64,000 nucleotides of DNA from Xenococcus sp. PCC 7305 (GCF_000332055.1 NZ_ALVZ01000230.1:45946-109945); one strand, 5' to 3'; positions 1 through 9,226 are shown, counted from the stretch's first letter. Notes: generated by a model from the letters alone, not told the origin. Numbers and translations: made by a program.

Positions 1-3000
1 GCTTTTGGAAATATTTATAAGGGTTGAGATGGCTGTCGCGACCAAAAAATAGAGACACTCTGCCTGTATAGATTTGGGGGATAAACCTTTCTAGTAAACA
101 TAATAGAGTTATCTGTTTTCCTTGGCGTTGGAGTTGCTGGGCAATTTCAAAGATAATCAAGGTACTTTGACAGTTGCCGCCCAAGAGATAGGGCCCATTA
201 GGGTCTATAGTTAAAATCTCTGCAACATAGTGACTTGCCAAAGCTTTGATGTTATCTGGAGTATATTTCATCAAGAGATGACCCGATCTCATCCCATAGG
301 TCGGTCGGTCTGCTCCTAAATACTTTGCCAGTTGGGATAATTCTCGAAAACCCTGTAGGCACCAAAAAAGAGGTTGGGCTTGACCCTTAGTGTTCAGACC
401 GATGATCAAAGAGTTTGGCTGGACTCTTTTGCCCTGCCATCCAGCAGTGTAGGCTAGTAATTGATGATAAAGTTCCTCACTCAGTTCTGGATGTTTTTCT
501 ACTTGTGTAGATGTTAGTGATTTTTTAGCGGTTGTTACTATTTCTTGATCGAGTATCTTAGCAAGCTCGGCAATCGTACCCAATTGAAAGAGTGCAGCCA
601 GAGGTACTTTTCTCTTAAATACCTGTTCAATTTCTGCTATCAGACGCACAGATAAGAGGGAATGTCCCCCAAGGTCGAAGAAGTTATCATAGATGCCGAC
701 TTCATGATCTAACCATAATATTTTTGCCCAAATTTCTGCTAGTTTTTGTTCTGTAGAGTTGCGAGGTGCGACATAAGTTTCTGCCGCTGTTTGCCTGACT
801 AGGTTAACTTTGGCTAGTGCACGACGATCTACTTTGCCACTAGGGGTTAAAGGCATTGCTTCTAGAGGAACTAGAGCAGAGGGAATCATATAATTGGGGA
901 GCTTCTGCCTCAAGAAACCCCGTAGTTCTTCTAGAGAAGGAACCTGTTCTTGGGTGGGGATAATATAGGCGATTAGGCGTTTATCTCCGGGGCAATCTTC
1001 GCGGACTAATACGATACTTTCCTCTATATGGGAATGTTGTGTCAGGATGGTTTCGATTTCTCCTGGTTCGATACGATAGCCGCGAATTTTCACTTGATTA
1101 TCGATTCTACCCAAGAATTCAATGTTGCCATCTCGCAAATAACGAGCCAAGTCCCCAGTTTTGTAAAGTCGTACCGAATTATCGAAGGGATTGACAATAA
1201 ATTTCTCTTGATTTGAGTCTGGACGGTTGAGATAACCTCTGGCTAAACTAGATCCTCCGATGTAAAGTTCTCCAGAAACTCCTATGGGAACTGGTTGAAG
1301 CTGCGGGTCTAAGATGTAAATCTGGGTATTCGCGATCGCCCGCCCAATTGGTGGTAGATTCGACCAACTGGTTACCGGATCACCCAAAGTATATGCTGTT
1401 GCTACATGGGTTTCTGATGGGCCGTAATGATTACTGAGGCGGCAATGGGATAGACGAGTAAATAATTTAGCGATCGCAGAGGTGATCTGGAGCTGTTCTC
1501 CGGCAGTAATAACTTCTTGCAGATTTGTCGGGATAATAGGAGATCGCGCACTGACTTCTGCTAGTTGCTGTAGGGCAATAAAAGGCAAAAATATTCTTTC
1601 GATCGCCTCTTCTACAAGTATCTGCCACAAAGCATCTGGATCTTTGCGAATGGATTCGGTTGTCAATACCAAAGTCCCTCCAGAACAGAGGCTAGCAAAG
1701 ATTTCCTGTAGGGAAACATCGAAACTTATGGGGGCAAATTGTAAAGTTTTGCGAGGTAATGGTTGCCGATGATTTTGCCAGTAAATGAGATTGCTTAGGC
1801 TGCGATGTTCCATCGCGACACCTTTGGGCTTTCCTGTCGAACCAGAGGTATAGATGATATAGGCTAAGTTGGTTAGGGTTGCTATATTTTTTGGGTTATC
1901 TGCACTTTCTCGGTCTATACTTTCCCAATGACTATCTAAAAAGACTAGATTGCTCTTATGGCATGGCAAATCTGCGGATAATTTTTCTTGAGTTAAAAGA
2001 ACTTCTACCTCAGCATCGAATAACATAAACTCTAAGCGATCGCGAGGGTAGGTGGAATCTAAGGGGACATAAGTTCCTCCCCCTTTGAGGATCGCTAATA
2101 AGCCGACTATGAGCAATGGCGATCGCTCTAAAAAAATGCCAACCTTGCTTTCGGGCTGGACTCCGAGTTTTTTTAGGTAATGTGCGAGTTTATTAGCCCG
2201 ATTATTGAGTTCTAAATAAGTTATTTCTCTGCGATCGCCATTGATGGCTATCGACTTAGGCCATTGTAAAGCGATCTCGTTGGGAGTTTTGGCAACTTGA
2301 GCTTCCCATAACTTATGGACGCAAAGCTCTTGAGGTAAAGTTTCTACGGTTTGGTTCCACCCTGTCAGTAATTGCTGGCGTTCGGAGGGGGTGACAAGAG
2401 GCAAATCAACTAGGCGTTGTTCGGGGTTGGCCACTATTGCTTGCAATAAAGTTTGAAAATGACCCAGCATTCTAGTAATTGTCGCAGCGTCAAAGAGATC
2501 ACTACTATATTGAAATAGGCAATTAAGTCCTTGGGCTGTTTCGGATATCGATAGGGTGAGATCGAATTTGGCAATCTTCGGCAGGTTTCCCAATCCAGAA
2601 ACGACAAACTTTGCTTCCTCTGCGCTTAATGTGGCGGCTAAATTAGGAGTATTGACCAGGTTGAACATCACATCAAACAAAGGGTTACGGTTGAGGTTCC
2701 GTTCTATGCGAAGTTCCTCTATCAGTTTTTCAAAAGGGAGATCTTGATAGGTATAGGCTTCTTGGGCTATTTGACGTACTTTTCTCAGTAATTGTCTAAA
2801 GGTGATCTCCCCTGTAAATTTGGTGCGTAATGCTAAGGTGTTAGCAAAAAAACCAATGATTCCTTGAATTTCCTTGCGGTTGCGGTTGGCAATAGGAGTG
2901 CCGACTATAATATCCTGAGCTCCCGTGTAGCGATAGAGAAGAGTTTTAAAGACTGCTAGCAAGGTCATGAACAAGGTTGCGCCTTCTTGTTTCCCTAGAG

Positions 3001-3862
3001 CTTTGATTGCTTTACTTAGTTCGGTCGCTATCGTGAAACGTTTCACCGCACCTTGATAGGTTGCAATAGCAGGACGAGGGCGATCGCTTGGGAGTTGGAG
3101 AATCGGGATTTCCCCGCCTAGTTGTTTTTTCCAGTAAGTAAGATGGGATTCAATAACTTTTCCTTTCAGCCAGTTTCTTTGCCAATAAGCAACATCGGCA
3201 TATTGGATGGTCAGAGGTGTGAGAGGGGGAGGTTGTTTGCTAACACAGGCTTGGTAAAGTTTATTGAGCTCCTGCATAAAGATCGGACGCGACCAACCAT
3301 CATAGATAATGTGATGCATAGCTAGGAGCATGACATATTCTGTCTCGCTGAGATGCAGAAGTTTGACTCGCCAGGATATTTCTTTGGTGAGGTCGAAAGG
3401 TTGGGTCTCTTCCGCTTTTATATATTCTCCTATTTGAGCTTTTCTTGCGGCTTCGTCTAGTTGAGAGAGATCGATAATTGGCAACTTGAACGCCTGATGG
3501 GTTGCGATCGCTTGAATTGGTGAGCCATCGACAATGGGAAAGGTTGTACGTAGGGTTTCGTGACGTTTTGCTAGTTGATTAAAACTTTGTTCTAAGGCAG
3601 ATATGTTGAGTGAGCTGATAAGTTTTGAGGATACTAAGCTTTGGTAGGCGATGCATTGAGGATCTAACTGTTGAATGAACCACAGTCTTTCTTGGGCAAA
3701 AGAGAGGGGAATTTTTTGTTCTCTAGAGATTGGTTTAATTGGAGGTGCTTGACGTTGAGACTTAATAACAGAGTGAATAGTTGACCAGAATTCTTGTTGT
3801 GATGTTTGGGAAGAGCGTTTGTTTTCTTTTGACTTAAGTCTTGCTGAAGAAGGTAACTCCAT
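1..3862 (-). CDS. Non-ribosomal peptide synthetase, C-A-PCP-TE module (partial, 3' end outside window)
   Basis: I translated the minus strand directly. It opens at ATG 3862 (MELPSSARL...) and stays open to base 1. A condensation domain comes first (about residues 45-480), with SFAQERLWF and the catalytic HHIIYDG motif near residue 183. The adenylation domain (about 520-1000) has YTSGSTGKPKG, NHYGPSET and a terminal PSGKVDR lysine. A carrier protein follows (FFDLGGHSLL, near 1065), then an alpha/beta-hydrolase thioesterase-like domain. The specificity residues, aligned by eye to GrsA, read D-V-Q-F-I-A-H-V-A-K. This is close to published proline/methylproline codes, so proline loading is an inference. 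The hydrolase nucleophile elbow is G-N-C-Q-S, with Cys in place of Ser. A starter or upstream module may lie elsewhere. Family assignment is certain; the substrate is tentative. Confidence 0.93.
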   Translation of the reverse strand, partial: MELPSSARLKSKENKRSSQTSQQEFWSTIHSVIKSQRQAPPIKPISREQKIPLSFAQERLWFIQQLDPQCIAYQSLVSSKLISSLNISALEQSFNQLAKRHETLRTTFPIVDGSPIQAIATHQAFKLPIIDLSQLDEAARKAQIGEYIKAEETQPFDLTKEISWRVKLLHLSETEYVMLLAMHHIIYDGWSRPIFMQELNKLYQACVSKQPPPLTPLTIQYADVAYWQRNWLKGKVIESHLTYWKKQLGGEIPILQLPSDRPRPAIATYQGAVKRFTIATELSKAIKALGKQEGATLFMTLLAVFKTLLYRYTGAQDIIVGTPIANRNRKEIQGIIGFFANTLALRTKFTGEITFRQLLRKVRQIAQEAYTYQDLPFEKLIEELRIERNLNRNPLFDVMFNLVNTPNLAATLSAEEAKFVVSGLGNLPKIAKFDLTLSISETAQGLNCLFQYSSDLFDAATITRMLGHFQTLLQAIVANPEQRLVDLPLVTPSERQQLLTGWNQTVETLPQELCVHKLWEAQVAKTPNEIALQWPKSIAINGDRREITYLELNNRANKLAHYLKKLGVQPESKVGIFLERSPLLIVGLLAILKGGGTYVPLDSTYPRDRLEFMLFDAEVEVLLTQEKLSADLPCHKSNLVFLDSHWESIDRESADNPKNIATLTNLAYIIYTSGSTGKPKGVAMEHRSLSNLIYWQNHRQPLPRKTLQFAPISFDVSLQEIFASLCSGGTLVLTTESIRKDPDALWQILVEEAIERIFLPFIALQQLAEVSARSPIIPTNLQEVITAGEQLQITSAIAKLFTRLSHCRLSNHYGPSETHVATAYTLGDPVTSWSNLPPIGRAIANTQIYILDPQLQPVPIGVSGELYIGGSSLARGYLNRPDSNQEKFIVNPFDNSVRLYKTGDLARYLRDGNIEFLGRIDNQVKIRGYRIEPGEIETILTQHSHIEESIVLVREDCPGDKRLIAYIIPTQEQVPSLEELRGFLRQKLPNYMIPSALVPLEAMPLTPSGKVDRRALAKVNLVRQTAAETYVAPRNSTEQKLAEIWAKILWLDHEVGIYDNFFDLGGHSLLSVRLIAEIEQVFKRKVPLAALFQLGTIAELAKILDQEIVTTAKKSLTSTQVEKHPELSEELYHQLLAYTAGWQGKRVQPNSLIIGLNTKGQAQPLFWCLQGFRELSQLAKYLGADRPTYGMRSGHLLMKYTPDNIKALASHYVAEILTIDPNGPYLLGGNCQSTLIIFEIAQQLQRQGKQITLLCLLERFIPQIYTGRVSLFFGRDSHLNPYKYFQK

Positions 3863-4424
3863 AGGTCAATTGGTTGATAATATTATTATTTTTAATTTTT
3901 TTATCTTAAATAAAATAAATTTATTTGAGATCGAAGTTTTTAGATATCGATTTTATCCAGAAAAATATTCCATGTCAAAGAATAACAAAGGAGCTTTAAA
4001 ATATTGAAAATAGCTTAAAATTCATTAGATAAGTTTGACAATGCAAAAAATAAAGATTAGCTTGTAACTTTACCGAGCAGGGAAATAAATAAAATAAACA
4101 ATCTCTTGACACAACAAATAAAGAATAGGTAATGCTAAACAAGTAATAATGCATTGTGGTAGTCAATAAGATACCAAATCAAACCTATGTGATTTTCGAC
4201 TCTAGATCTAAAACTCGAAAACCACCTTATTAAATACCTGCACCCTAATTAAAAATACTCGTATCCCGATCCCAATTAAATCCCTCAAGACCTTTAAATT
4301 ATTGGGCTGAAGACTTTGAGTACAAGCCTAATAATATTAATGCAAATGGCTCAAACTCTTATTTTTCAAGCGGTCTGGTATAAATCAATGATTGGTAATT
4401 GATAACAAACCCAGATAGAATATT
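3863..4424. other. AT-rich divergent intergenic region between NRPS and nifX-like gene
   Basis: No gene is visible in these 562 bases. The region must contain the promoters of two divergent units. A TTGACA lies at 4106-4111 on the plus strand, and a TATAAA lies about 40 bases before the ATG at 4425. I found no clear NtcA site (GTA-N8-TAC). No terminator or repeat was seen. Confidence 0.6.
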
Positions 4425-5156
4425 ATGAGTGCACAGCCTATTTCTAATGAAGTCGCGCTGAGGATTGCCTTAGCCGCTAAGGTATTGCCTAATACATCCG
4501 TCAAAGATTTAATCGAAGCTCTACAAACCAATCTTGACTATGAAATTACCGAAGAAACTCTTGGTAATCTTACAGTCACCCAATTAAAAAGGTCTTTTGG
4601 CAATATTTATGAAGTTGATAGCGAATGGGAAGGCGAAGATGCCGACAATAGCGATATAGCAAATTTTAAAGAAGCAGTAAGAATATTGTGGGGAGAAAAA
4701 GGTCAATGCGAGCAAGAATTGCCGATCAAACCATATCAAGAAGGAGATATGCCCAACTCGATTAGAATTGCCGTGGCATCTAATACGGGGGAACAGTTGG
4801 ACGGGCATTTTGGTTCTTGTCATCGCTACCTAATTTATCAGCTATCAGTAGATGAAATTAGATTGATCGCTGTCCGCTCGGCAATAGAGGCCGATCTTAG
4901 TGAAGATAAAAATCAATTCCGAGTCAATTTAATTAAGGATTGTCCAATTCTCTATGTTTCATCCATCGGTGGCCCGGCTGCGGCGAAAGTTATTCAAGCC
5001 TATATCTATCCTATGAAAATAGAAAAAGGTGGTGCGATCAGAGAAATATTGGCAGACTTACAAAATGCGATCGCGACTTCTCCTCCACCCTGGTTAGCCA
5101 AGATTCTAGGAGTCGGTACAGGTAAAAGGGTGAAAAATTATACGGCTGTTAGTTAG
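4425..5156 (+). CDS. nifX: NifX/NafY-like dinitrogenase iron-molybdenum cofactor protein
   Basis: This 243-residue protein has two parts. Residues about 1-60 form a helical N-terminal region. Residues about 108-230 match the dinitrogenase iron-molybdenum cofactor fold (IRIAVASNTGEQLDGHFGSCHRYLIY ... SSIGGPAAAKVIQ). Members of this family bind FeMo-cofactor precursors or apo-dinitrogenase during nitrogenase assembly in the cytoplasm. The His of DGHFG and the Cys of GSCHRY are the likely metal or cofactor ligands. The extra N-terminal part resembles NafY or long cyanobacterial NifX forms. It leads a plus-strand run of nif-accessory genes; no structural nifHDK gene is in the window. Family call is firm; the exact paralogue name is less so. 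Confidence 0.8.
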   Translation: MSAQPISNEVALRIALAAKVLPNTSVKDLIEALQTNLDYEITEETLGNLTVTQLKRSFGNIYEVDSEWEGEDADNSDIANFKEAVRILWGEKGQCEQELPIKPYQEGDMPNSIRIAVASNTGEQLDGHFGSCHRYLIYQLSVDEIRLIAVRSAIEADLSEDKNQFRVNLIKDCPILYVSSIGGPAAAKVIQAYIYPMKIEKGGAIREILADLQNAIATSPPPWLAKILGVGTGKRVKNYTAVS

Positions 5157-5197
5157 TTAGCTATGAGCCATTGGTTACTCAAGACAAAGAACGCATT

Positions 5198-5542
5198 ATG
5201 ACCATCAAACAAAATAAAGAGCGTATCCTCGAAATTCAGCGGATAACTGGGCTAAGACCAACCCATTTTGCGGATTTGGTTCGTGTTGCTCAACTGATTT
5301 ACGATCCTAGTGGGGGAGTATCAGGGAAGATAGTTGAGGTTGATTGGTTAAGTTTTGGTATTCCGAGAAAGGTTGCCAGCAATTTGCGATCGCTAGGGGA
5401 GAAATATCAATATGAATCTCCTCATGTCGAAATTGACCTAGTTTGGGATGAATTAACTCCAGAAACTCGTAGTTGGTTTATCGCGCACAAAAGTGTTTTA
5501 TGGGAGATTGAAGAATCATTTCCTGCCTTGGATGAAGATTAA
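5198..5542 (+). CDS. Small conserved protein downstream of nifX (unknown function)
   Basis: A 114-residue acidic protein, not recognised by family. The frame is open from a TTG at 5171, but the ATG at 5198 (MTIKQNKERILE) is the more likely start. The sequence is rich in charged residues and ends in an acidic tail (EESFPALDED). It shows no transmembrane segment and no Cys cluster. It lies about 40 bases after the nifX-like gene and about 30 before the next gene on the same strand, so it is probably in one operon with them. A role in nitrogenase assembly is only suggested by position. It is not obviously the DUF269 NifX-associated protein, which is longer. Confidence 0.65.
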   Translation: MTIKQNKERILEIQRITGLRPTHFADLVRVAQLIYDPSGGVSGKIVEVDWLSFGIPRKVASNLRSLGEKYQYESPHVEIDLVWDELTPETRSWFIAHKSVLWEIEESFPALDED

Positions 5543-5570
5543 AACTACTAACCACTAACAATTAAAAATT

Positions 5571-6212
5571 ATGCAAGTCTTAGGAGCGATTAATAAATTT
5601 GAGCAATGCGTCCTCAACATCTCTTTGATCAATATTTGCAATCAAGAGAGTCATGTTGGTCAGGAAATGCGCCAAAAATATAACCAATGGCAGGGAGAAA
5701 GAGACGAAACGGTTTATAATCCTTGGTTGGATCTCCATCAGTTTACGATCTATTTACCGCACCCCGATCAAGAGTACGAAAACATTACTTTAGAAGCAGG
5801 TTTAACCAAAGGTTACAACGTCGAAGTACAGCCAGTTCAGAATCCTAGTCAATTACCCTATAAAATTCCCCGAGGTGCACATTTTGTTGTGGTACTGCAA
5901 CAGCAAAAGTTGGCATCCGACTTTAAAATTGTCGCCACAGGGATGTTTATTCGTCCCCTAGGAGTTCTAAGTCTCGATCTGATTGTGGATTCTGAGCTTG
6001 GGGAATATCAATCGATTATGATCAAACATCCCATTATTCGGGAATATCCCGAAGGTTTGGAAGACAAGCTGAATTTATTTCTTGCAGGAGAGCTTCCCAG
6101 TGAAGAACTGCCCCAAATAGTTAGATATGTCGACCAAGCTTTTAATCAAGACTATAGACAGCCTTCTTGGCATAACATCTATTTAGCGGCTACAGGATTT
6201 GCCGGATGTTAA
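5571..6212 (+). CDS. Conserved hypothetical protein in nif-accessory operon
   Basis: A 213-residue soluble protein that I do not recognise. It opens at ATG 5571, 28 bases after the preceding stop, and ends at 6212, 50 bases before a ferredoxin gene. It has no signal peptide, membrane segment or catalytic motif that I can name. The middle (about residues 85-150) looks beta-rich (AHFVVVLQQQ, MFIRPLGVLSLDLIVD), and two Cys near the start are not in a cluster. Its place between NifX-like and FdxH-like genes points to a helper function in nitrogen fixation or electron supply, but that is inference from context. Confidence 0.65.
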   Translation: MQVLGAINKFEQCVLNISLINICNQESHVGQEMRQKYNQWQGERDETVYNPWLDLHQFTIYLPHPDQEYENITLEAGLTKGYNVEVQPVQNPSQLPYKIPRGAHFVVVLQQQKLASDFKIVATGMFIRPLGVLSLDLIVDSELGEYQSIMIKHPIIREYPEGLEDKLNLFLAGELPSEELPQIVRYVDQAFNQDYRQPSWHNIYLAATGFAGC

Positions 6213-6261
6213 TGGTTGTTCATCTTTACAATTTATGAATGCTTTTTATTAGGAATCAGGC

Positions 6262-6558
6262 ATGGCTACTCATAATGTGACTTTAATTAATTACAGTAAA
6301 AATTTTCAGCAAACTATTGCAGTTCCCGATGATGAGTATATTCTTGGGGAAGCTGCGGAGGCCGGGATCAAAGTTCCCTTTGAATGCGTGGTCGGTGCTT
6401 GCGCTACTTGTCAGGGCAAGATTGTCTCTGGCACAGTGGATCAATCAGAACAAATGTTTTTAAGTGATAAACAAATTGCTGAAGGGTATATTTTAACTTG
6501 TGTGGCTAAACCCACTTCTGATTGCACTATTGAGGTCGATCTAGATTCTTACCTATAA
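6262..6558 (+). CDS. Plant-type [2Fe-2S] ferredoxin, FdxH-like
   Basis: A 98-residue soluble electron carrier. The cluster loop reads CVVGACATC (about residues 42-50), and a fourth Cys lies in the ILTCVAKP segment near residue 80. This is the plant-type [2Fe-2S] ferredoxin pattern, and the length is normal. The usual CRAGACSTC loop of photosynthetic PetF is altered: V-V replaces R-A, and an Ala precedes Thr. Because it follows the NifX-like gene, an FdxH-like role as an electron donor to nitrogenase is plausible. FdxH proteins normally carry Lys residues at defined positions that I cannot verify by eye. It ends 3 bases before a MITE-like element. Confidence 0.85.
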   Translation: MATHNVTLINYSKNFQQTIAVPDDEYILGEAAEAGIKVPFECVVGACATCQGKIVSGTVDQSEQMFLSDKQIAEGYILTCVAKPTSDCTIEVDLDSYL

Positions 6559-6561
6559 AAT

Positions 6562-6690
6562 GTGAGTTCGATGAGTATAAAATTTACTAGTTGTGAATAA
6601 GGATTTGGGGATTTGGGGATTTGGGAAAAAGCCTATTACTTTGTTGTTCAACTTGGGAAATTTAATCCAAAAAAAATTCGTCGAACTGAC
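6562..6690. mobile_element. MITE-like element, copy 1
   Basis: A 129-base non-coding element with imperfect terminal inverted repeats. The left end begins GTGAGTTCGATGAG, and the right end reads as GTCAGTTCGACGAA on the other strand. The flanks extend the symmetry (CTATAAA left, TTTATAG right). The interior carries short repeats of a GGATTTGG type. A second copy with the same ends and interior lies at 57396-57530. It has no transposase gene, so it would need one in trans. Confidence 0.75.
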
Positions 6691-6700
6691 TTTATAGAAG

Positions 6701-7474
6701 ATGATTAGCCCCAGAGAAATCTACAATCTTTTGTTAGATTCTAGTCACACAGAAACTAAAATCAGAGAAATCATTATTGGTTTAACTTGGACCTTATGTA
6801 ATGCAGAAGGAGTTGGTTTATGTATGAGTCCAGCTATTCCCACCCGCACCTTGCCTTGGTCAGGAACTTTAGTGGATCGCCCATGTAATGAATTGTCGCT
6901 GTGGATTCGTTCTTGGGACAATTATCAAGCCACAGTAGGCATGGCAGTGATTAATGCGGCGATTAATTCTAGTTCTGATTTACCTGCTAAAGCAGAGCCG
7001 ATATCTCTTCCAGGTTCCTCCAATTTAGCAGTTTTTGAGCATTTTCTGCCGTTGATTCGGGGGCAAAAGGTGGCGGTTATTGGTCGCTATCCTGGGTTAT
7101 CTCGTTACGAACAAGAAGTCTCAATGACTGTCATTGAACGCAAACCAAATTTTCAAGATTTGCCCGATCCGGCTGCGGAATACATCTTACCCGAAGCCGA
7201 TTGGGTTTTTCTTACAGCGACTTCCATTCCCAATAAAACTTTTCCTCGTTTGGTGGAACTGTCCCAAAATGCCAAATTGGTCTTGATGGGCCCGACTGTT
7301 CCTTGGTTACCCGATTTGGCAGACATGGGAATCGATTATTTAGCAGGAGTTGCAGTAACTAATTCCTCTGCCTTGAGACAAACTGTTGCCGAAGGTGGTG
7401 GGGTGAGGATTTTTGAAACGGGCATTCAGTATCGAGTTTTGGAACTGTCGAAAGAAGTAATAAGTAATAAGTAA
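6701..7474 (+). CDS. DUF4213/DUF364 family protein
   Basis: A 257-residue soluble protein of the DUF364 (putative heavy-metal chelation) type. Its N-terminal DUF4213 part contains GVGLCMSP, and the DUF364 part contains VAVIGRYPGL, ADWVFLTATSIPNKT and VLMGPTVPWLPDL. Members are often found near molybdenum or nitrogenase genes and are thought to handle a metal or metal cofactor; the reaction is not known. It begins 11 bases after a MITE-like element, so its promoter may lie in or be disturbed by that element. Its last codons and stop are made of a heptanucleotide tandem repeat, so the native C-terminus has probably been replaced by a few repeat-encoded residues (VISNK). Confidence 0.8.
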   Translation: MISPREIYNLLLDSSHTETKIREIIIGLTWTLCNAEGVGLCMSPAIPTRTLPWSGTLVDRPCNELSLWIRSWDNYQATVGMAVINAAINSSSDLPAKAEPISLPGSSNLAVFEHFLPLIRGQKVAVIGRYPGLSRYEQEVSMTVIERKPNFQDLPDPAAEYILPEADWVFLTATSIPNKTFPRLVELSQNAKLVLMGPTVPWLPDLADMGIDYLAGVAVTNSSALRQTVAEGGGVRIFETGIQYRVLELSKEVISNK

Positions 7475-7512
7475 TAAGTAATAAGTAATAAGTAATAAGT
7501 AATAAGTAATAA
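7457..7512. repeat. Heptanucleotide tandem repeat GTAATAA x8
   Basis: Eight perfect copies of the 7-base unit GTAATAA stand head to tail. The array overlaps the last codons of the DUF364 gene and supplies its stop codon. Similar 7-base arrays occur at 22981, 23331 and 29099 with different units. This is the short tandemly repeated class known from cyanobacteria. Copy number probably varies between strains. Confidence 0.95.
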
Positions 7513-7539
7513 GTATTACTATCAACAGAGGTCAAGATT

Positions 7540-7956
7540 TTGGATAACAAACGCTTAATTATCTATCACAAGCAAGCTGCCAGTGCACGTATTCTATTTT
7601 TTGCCTTAAATGGTTCGGTTTGTCATTGTAATGGTTTACCTGCTGAGTCAAAAATAGTTGACAGCTGTATTGAAGGAGATCGAGTTATTGACTATCCAGA
7701 AACCTTAATTCCCAGTCTTAAGGAACGATGGAAACTATCTAGCGATATTCTAGAGATGGAAAAAACATTTATGGCGATCGCAGAGAGTGGAGATTTAGCG
7801 ATCAATATCTATTTGGCTCGTTTCACGACGGTCGATCCTCCTCGCGAACAACTAAAACATCTAGGCGGCAAGTTTATTCCTATTGTTGATGCTCGCACCT
7901 TTCCCCCAGTCGAATTAAAATTATTGGGCTTGGTTTATTCATTTTTGATGGACTAA
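7540..7956 (+). CDS. Hypothetical protein with TTG start, nif-accessory region
   Basis: A 138-residue protein, not recognised. The frame opens at TTG 7540 (LDNKRLIIYHKQAAS). No ATG is available near the N-terminus, so TTG or a later internal start must be used. One Cys-x-Cys (VCHCNG, near residue 28) and one further Cys could bind metal. The C-terminal part (IPIVDARTFPPVELKLLG) looks compact. It follows the DUF364 gene across the GTAATAA array, and it is the last gene of the plus-strand cluster. Function is unknown; it is probably tied to the neighbouring nif-accessory genes. Confidence 0.6.
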   Translation: MDNKRLIIYHKQAASARILFFALNGSVCHCNGLPAESKIVDSCIEGDRVIDYPETLIPSLKERWKLSSDILEMEKTFMAIAESGDLAINIYLARFTTVDPPREQLKHLGGKFIPIVDARTFPPVELKLLGLVYSFLMD

Positions 7957-8024
7957 TCAAAGTTGTTTCTGGGAAAGAACAAACCATTGACTTAGGGGCG
8001 CATCGCGATACACCCCCACAGTAA

Positions 8025-8639
8025 TTAAACCTTAGATATTTCTACATCTGCTGAAGTTACGAACCATGTATCAAGATTTTGGGGACTAATTGGTTCTTTT
8101 AAGACCACTATATAGAGGTCATCTTTTTTTTCATGAGAAATCAAGTAATAAGTTTGCTTTTCCTCTACTTGATACCAAGCTGTGCCATTCCCCTCAGGAT
8201 CTTGTTCCTTTAAAACATCTATTCCATCCTCACTAACCATAAAGGCCGTACCAGAAGAACTAGTAACCTGCAACTTTCGGTTGATCTGCCAACGTTTTTC
8301 AAAGCCATCTTTTAAATTTTGCGGAATCGCTTCGTGGACAAAAGCTAGAGCTTCTTCTTGGTGGGGACTTATTGAATTTGAGCCTTTATAGGAACCAGGT
8401 AAATTTTTAAATTCAATGGGGGATTCTTGGGGATTGTTTAATCCCTGCCATCCCGGACGCCATTTGCTCGTGAACTGTTCGATAATTGCTGTTCCATCAT
8501 CAATATTTGATTCAATATTATTTTGCAGCCATTGCAAAGCATCCTGTTGGATTGCTTGTTCTTTTGGAGAATTATATTTGGCATAAGATACAAACGCATC
8601 TCTTAGGAAACTGGGATTTAATGTCTTGGAAGTAACCAT
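8025..8639 (-). CDS. Hypothetical protein, 204 aa
   Basis: A soluble 204-residue protein I do not recognise. The N-terminal half is helical (FLRDAFVSYAKYNSPKEQAIQQDALQ). The C-terminal half looks like a beta-rich domain (KLQVTSSSGTAFMVSEDG, YYLISHEKKDDLYIVVLKE). It has no Cys residues, no membrane segment and no signal peptide. It is convergent with the nif-accessory cluster and stands alone. The start ATG at 8639 follows a weak purine stretch (GAGGACAACTTATC). I see no sign of transfer. Confidence 0.65.
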   Translation of the reverse strand: MVTSKTLNPSFLRDAFVSYAKYNSPKEQAIQQDALQWLQNNIESNIDDGTAIIEQFTSKWRPGWQGLNNPQESPIEFKNLPGSYKGSNSISPHQEEALAFVHEAIPQNLKDGFEKRWQINRKLQVTSSSGTAFMVSEDGIDVLKEQDPEGNGTAWYQVEEKQTYYLISHEKKDDLYIVVLKEPISPQNLDTWFVTSADVEISKV

Positions 8640-9226
8640 GATAAGTTGTCCTCGGATTTAGGTTAAAGGTTGACAGCTTGACTATGACTAATTGTCATTA
8701 GCCAAAAATAGATAGCATTAATACCTTTCTAAATTTGAAACTCAATTTTACCCGTGAATCGAGGTGTTTTTGACACGATTTATAAGAGAGAAGAAAAAGC
8801 GAAGAGCATAAAAAAAAGAGCTTAGTGTTACCAAACTTAAGCCCTTAATAACTTAGACTTTTTTTTAAGTTATAAAAAACAATCTTTCCATATCAATCTC
8901 ATATTCTGCCAGAGTTAGGAGATTGCAACCCTTGCCAGAAAATATGGCAAATTAATTAGATAGAAGTCTTTTTTTTTCAAAATCTTAACCGTTTCTTTCT
9001 ATCACAAGTATTAAGGTAATACTCAAGGATAAGAAATAGAAACTATTTAGGAGAATATTTGTGTTCTCTACAATTTAACAATACTAATAATAGAAAAGCG
9101 AAACAGCCAATTACAATACAAATTAATTTTTATTTAACTAAAAACAAGTTGTATAAAAGCCATAAAGAACACAGTTTTACGTCTCTCGCTAATTTAAGAA
9201 AGTCTATAGTTACAACTCAGAAATAT
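8640..9226. other. Intergenic region, AT-rich, with a minus-strand terminator
   Basis: There is no convincing gene here. A plus-strand frame at 9059-9253 has low-complexity Asn/Lys-rich composition and no ribosome site, and I treat it as chance. The one clear element is the intrinsic terminator at 8809-8843, which would stop minus-strand transcription coming from the decayed genes at 9.2-9.9 kb. Confidence 0.6.
8809..8843 (-). terminator. Intrinsic terminator
   Basis: Read on the minus strand, a stem GGGCTTAAGT / ACTAAGCTC (one bulge, loop about 8 bases) is followed at once by eight T. The closest minus-strand reading frame upstream is the pseudogene at 9227-9546. Confidence 0.7.

Noticed and set aside
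4081..4140. TTGACA at 4106 as the nifX promoter.
   Set aside because: No good -10 box at 16-18 bases and more than 300 bases from the start codon, so it is only mentioned as a possibility.
7457..7512. The tandem array as a CRISPR.
   Set aside because: Seven-base units without spacers; no cas gene in the window. The same holds for the other heptad arrays.
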